A DNA stretch of 35,311 bases from Symploca sp. SIO2E6. GTDB taxonomy: Bacteria; Cyanobacteriota; Cyanobacteriia; Cyanobacteriales; Coleofasciculaceae. The stretch's first letter is position 1. Each line of letters starts with the position of its first letter. The stretch is taken from positions 11,089 to 46,399 of the forward strand of contig JAAHGR010000017.1 in assembly GCA_010672425.1 (NCBI GenBank), in the 5' to 3' direction. The translations under genes and the position numbers were made by a program. The notes below the pieces were generated by a model. It had not been told where the DNA came from. It made no database searches and saw only the letters and a program-made list of their open reading frames with translations. Below, in pieces: positions 33,083 through 35,311 of this stretch.

Positions 33083-33111
33083 TTGACTTTTAAGTCTCAA
33101 CAACAGATAAT
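33083..33111 (+). promoter_or_regulatory. Predicted sigma-70 promoter of rplU-rpmA
   Basis: TTGACT (33083-33088), a 17-bp spacer and GATAAT (33106-33111) match the consensus at ten of twelve positions. The implied transcript has a leader of about 120 nt before rplU, which could host ribosomal-protein feedback control, though no specific structure was recognised. Confidence 0.6.
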
Positions 33112-33238
33112 CAGAGATTGTGTGTCTAATCTAGCTCGGATCAGGTTCAGACATCGCTAAAGCTGAAAAATGAGAGTGGTGTCAAATTGATACCCACATT
33201 AACTAGCTACCTGTACGGCAACATTCAAGGACAATCCC

Positions 33239-33694
33239 ATGAGTTATGCAATTATCGAAACTGGTGGCAAACAACTGCGAGTAGAGCCAGGTCGTTTTTA
33301 CGACATTGAGCTGCTGCCAGTTGAACCAGACGAGAAGGTTACAATAGACAAAGTCTTATTGGTAAATCACGACGGTGAAGTCACAATTGGTCAACCGGTG
33401 ATTGAAGGGGCGATCGTTGAAGGGACGGTGATGCAACATTATCGTGGTCGCAAAATCATCGTCTACAAGATGCAACCCAAGAAGAAAACTCGCAAGAAGC
33501 GCGGACATCGGCAGGAAATTACTCGCCTGATGATTGACTCTATCAGTATAAATGGTTCTGTTGTTGCCTCTTTTGATCTGGAGTCAGATGAGGAGGTATC
33601 AATAGAGGATCAAGCTACTGCTGAAGTTGCTGCTATTGAAGAAACGGTAGAAGTTGCGGCTACCGAAGAGACAGTTGAAGCTGCCGCGACTTAA
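33239..33694 (+). CDS. rplU: 50S ribosomal protein L21 with truncated acidic C-terminal tail
   Basis: Residues 1-104 are a complete bL21 (MSYAIIETGGKQLRVEPG at the start, QPKKKTRKKRGHRQEITRLM in the RNA-binding part), a component of the large subunit bound to 23S rRNA. After it comes an unusual acidic Ala/Glu/Thr-rich tail built of nine-residue repeats (EETVEVAAT, EETVEAAAT). The reading frame is stopped by TAA at 33692-33694 exactly where the repeat calls for GAA. The same frame continues after the stop with two more repeats to a second TAA at 33752-33754. The tail is therefore probably a truncated version of a longer one (151 rather than 171 residues). It is first in the operon with rpmA. 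Confidence 0.95.
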   Translation: MSYAIIETGGKQLRVEPGRFYDIELLPVEPDEKVTIDKVLLVNHDGEVTIGQPVIEGAIVEGTVMQHYRGRKIIVYKMQPKKKTRKKRGHRQEITRLMIDSISINGSVVASFDLESDEEVSIEDQATAEVAAIEETVEVAATEETVEAAAT

Positions 33695-33745
33695 GAAATA
33701 GTTGAAGCTGCTGCTACTGAAGAAACGGCAGAAGATTCCACGAAT
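33638..33745 (+). repeat. Four tandem 27-bp repeats in and beyond the rplU 3' end
   Basis: Units start at 33638, 33665, 33692 and 33719. Each encodes a nine-residue block of the type E-E-T-V-E-A-A-A-T. The third begins with TAA in place of GAA and ends the gene; the fourth has diverged (EETAEDSTN). An in-frame TAA follows at 33752-33754. Confidence 0.75.
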
Positions 33746-33786
33746 GAAGAATAAGAACTGATTCAAAACATACTTAGGAGGACACG

Positions 33787-34053
33787 ATGGCTCATAAGAA
33801 AGGAACTGGTAGTACTCGCAATGGTCGTGATTCTAATGCTCAAAGGCTAGGGGTCAAACGCTATGGTGGTCAGTTAGTAAAAGCTGGCAACATTTTAGTG
33901 CGTCAGCGGGGAACTACATTCCACCCTGGCACAAATGTTGGTTGTGGCAATGACTATACTCTGTTTTCCTTAATTGATGGTGTGGTTAAATTTGAGAGAA
34001 AGGACAGATCTCGCCAGAAAGTCAGCGTTTATCCTCTAGCCACTGAGGCTTAA
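33787..34053 (+). CDS. rpmA: 50S ribosomal protein L27
   Basis: This is a complete bL27 (88 aa), which reaches toward the peptidyl-transferase centre of the ribosome. The N-terminus [20 protein letters not shown] and [17 protein letters not shown] are hallmark sequences. It begins MAHKKG directly, so no Firmicutes-type cleavable N-terminal extension is present. A strong ribosome-binding site (AGGAGG 33776-33781) precedes the ATG by five bases. It lies 92 bp after the present rplU stop, or 32 bp after the ancestral one, and is co-transcribed with rplU. Confidence 0.97.
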   Translation: MAHKKGTGSTRNGRDSNAQRLGVKRYGGQLVKAGNILVRQRGTTFHPGTNVGCGNDYTLFSLIDGVVKFERKDRSRQKVSVYPLATEA

Positions 34054-34402
34054 GGGAGTGAGCGAAAAAAGGGTTGGGGGAACAATCAAGAAGCAGACGC
34101 ACCGGACGCGGAGACGCACCGGACGCGGAGACGAGGAGAAGAGAAATCCCAACCAAAATTTCGTTCACCCGGCTTAAGGAAACTTAGACATTAATATTGG
34201 GTAAGGAATTTTCTTTACCCACAACCCTTTTTTGTTTACCTTATTACTCACCGTTCGTCTATACGGTGAGAGACAACTTAACAGAACTTTACTTATCTAG
34301 AGAGTGAAGTGATAAAACAACGCTTCAAACTATATAACACACTTTTTTCCAATTCTCAAACGACAAACAACAAACAACAAACAACAAACAACAAATGGCA
34401 AA
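34054..34402. other. Intergenic region with inverted repeat and GC-rich duplicate
   Basis: A 12-bp perfect inverted repeat (AAAAAAGGGTTG 34065-34076, CAACCCTTTTTT 34222-34233) encloses two copies of a GC-rich 17-bp unit (GACGCACCGGACGCGGA at 34096 and 34113). Further on, an 8-bp hairpin CTCACCGT/ACGGTGAG begins near 34248; part of it repeats the sequence at 1871-1886. A CAAACAA array occupies 34362-34394. No gene is seen. Transcription from rpmA and from the J-domain gene converges here. Confidence 0.5.
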
Positions 34403-35104
34403 TTAAACAAAATCTTTAATAGCATCATGAGCCTCATAACGTAGGTTAGTGGCAATTCTGAAAAGTTCTTGACCGATGTGCAGGTAGTGGTCGTCATAAT
34501 TGAGAGTAAATAATTCTAACTCTTCTATACCATCCCCTAATTGATTGAGGCAGTAGTAGAGGCTAGCGGCTGCACTAGCAATATTAGTGGGGTTGGGTTG
34601 AGAATTAAATGATAGTTGAGCTTGATTGAGGTAGTTACGACAATCTTCTAGATAAGCCTGGAATTCTGCCATGAGTTCGTCATCAAAGGGGTCGGCAGCA
34701 AGTTCGTCAATTTGTTCCTCTAAAGGATTAACGATACAACTAATCAAATGGTTGACAGGCTTGTATACCTGCTGCAACCAATCACTAAGTTGAGTATCAG
34801 TAGATTTTGAAGTACGCCGATAATGCTGGTAAGATTGTTGAGCCTGAGCCGTTCGGTTGTGGTGCTTACGGGACTGAGTTTGAGACTTTTGGTATTGTAG
34901 TTGTCGATCATAAGACTGGCGGCGTTGAGCATCCCTGAGTACCTCGTAGGCAGCATTCACCTGGATAATTTTTTCCGAGTCTGCTGTTTCACGCTTGCTA
35001 TCGGGGTGAAAGAGTTTGGCTAGATGCCGGTAGGCTTGTTTGATTTCTGCAAGGGTTGCACTACGGCTGACATTGAGAGTGTCGTAGTGATTGGAGTTTG
35101 GCAT
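34403..35104 (-). CDS. J-domain protein (DnaJ-like co-chaperone, 233 aa)
   Basis: An N-terminal J domain (residues ~6-70) carries the essential HPD motif (33-35) in LAKLFHPDSKRE, and YEVLRDAQRRQSYDRQL closes the domain. It should stimulate an Hsp70 (DnaK) ATPase. A Gln/Lys/Ser-rich linker (~70-100) leads to a C-terminal helical region without the Gly/Phe-rich, zinc-finger or CTD parts of classical DnaJ, making it a type III J protein with an unknown client. There is no membrane segment. It is transcribed alone, convergent with rplU-rpmA and downstream of the rRNA operon terminator on the same strand. Confidence 0.88.
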   Translation of the reverse strand: MPNSNHYDTLNVSRSATLAEIKQAYRHLAKLFHPDSKRETADSEKIIQVNAAYEVLRDAQRRQSYDRQLQYQKSQTQSRKHHNRTAQAQQSYQHYRRTSKSTDTQLSDWLQQVYKPVNHLISCIVNPLEEQIDELAADPFDDELMAEFQAYLEDCRNYLNQAQLSFNSQPNPTNIASAAASLYYCLNQLGDGIEELELFTLNYDDHYLHIGQELFRIATNLRYEAHDAIKDFV

Positions 35105-35190
35105 TTAATTGGGAATATTGAAAATTGAGAACGGTGCTACAATCTTTACAATATCAGCGATCGATTGCATACGACCTCAATTTGCATACA

Positions 35191-35230
35191 GAAAAACCCC
35201 CAGTTGTGAGAGAAACAAAGGGGGTTTTTC
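35191..35230 (-). terminator. Intrinsic terminator of the rRNA operon
   Basis: An 11-bp perfect stem (GAAAAACCCCC 35191-35201 with GGGGGTTTTTC 35220-35230) with an 18-nt loop lies immediately after the 5S rRNA 3' end on the minus strand. The stem itself ends in a U-run. Confidence 0.8.
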
Positions 35231-35240
35231 GAGAGTATTA

Positions 35241-35311
35241 ACCTGGCACTGAGCTATTTTCCCGTGGGGCAACCCCCAAAGTATCTTCGCCGCTGCAACG
35301 TTTCACTACCG
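35241..35311 (-). rRNA. rrf: 5S ribosomal RNA, 3' part (runs off the right edge)
   Basis: On the minus strand the sequence reads GTGAAACGTTGCAGCGGCGA, then GATACTTTGGGGGTTGCCCC, then AAAATAGCTCAGTGCCAGGT. This is the 3' ~71 nt of a cyanobacterial 5S rRNA (about 118-120 nt in full). The 3' end GCCAGGT would pair with the 5' end outside the window. 23S and 16S genes are expected further right. Confidence 0.92.

Overview
The window looks like chromosomal DNA of a filamentous, non-marine-picoplankton type cyanobacterium. The evidence is many GCGATCGC (HIP1) octamers, numerous 7-base tandem repeat arrays between genes, cyanobacterial-style sensor kinases with PAS and GAF domains, an RRM-type RNA-binding protein with a Gly/Ser/Asn-rich tail, and a cyanobacterial 5S rRNA end. 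A Moorena/Lyngbya-like or related genus is my guess from the repeats and the gene mix; it is not proven.

Layout. 1-480: the end of an IS200/IS605-type element, with the first codons of tnpB running off the left edge, has cut off a proton-pumping NADH dehydrogenase/Mrp-type membrane subunit. 480-2400: mostly non-coding, with a 20-bp palindrome, a miniature transposable element (MITE), a repeat array and one small secreted protein. 2400-5200: a DUF1838 protein, a HicA/HicB toxin-antitoxin pair and a LysR regulator. 5900-8220: an RRM protein and a cyclic-peptide-type ABC exporter with a MITE directly upstream. 8400-12300: a squalene/phytoene synthase family enzyme, murA, tRNA-Leu(CAG) and a TrmH-family RNA methyltransferase. 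12400-16440: a HisKA_2 sensor kinase and its likely partner, a REC-PAS-GAF-GGDEF regulator whose GGDEF signature is degenerate. 17290-21400: a DUF255 (YyaL-like) protein, then fabD and plsC. 21444-23885: a LOV-PAS-GAF histidine kinase. 24380-25936: a membrane-anchored Ig-like/beta-propeller-like protein. 26181-29926: a rearranged locus of AAA-like ATPase fragments and a PilB/GspE-type ATPase. 30160-33000: a nitrilase-family hydrolase and a TPR protein. 33239-34053: rplU-rpmA. 34403-35104: a J-domain protein. 35241-end: the 3' end of an rRNA operon (5S) with its terminator, both on the minus strand.

The two most interesting loci are these. (1) The kinase at 21444-23885 has a fully conserved LOV photosensor core, and its GAF domain has both a DXCF cysteine and a canonical-position cysteine exactly 28 residues apart, as in dual-cysteine cyanobacteriochromes. 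It may therefore combine flavin and bilin light sensing in one polypeptide. (2) At 26181-29926 a 98-bp MITE with perfect 18-bp terminal inverted repeats and an 8-bp target duplication splits a reading frame. Removing the element restores one continuous frame joining an AAA-like half-domain to a GspE-type ATPase. The element itself supplies the stop codon of the upstream part and the start codon of the downstream part. Upstream of that, two different AAA-like paralogs appear to have been joined out of frame by a deletion.

A recurrent theme is 7-bp tandem arrays that abut or enter coding ends. They supply the last codons or stop of the LysR, response regulator, FabD, ABC exporter and LOV kinase genes, and lie directly before plsC. 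Some apparent N-terminal extensions (plsC, the response regulator) are only translated repeats and were trimmed here.
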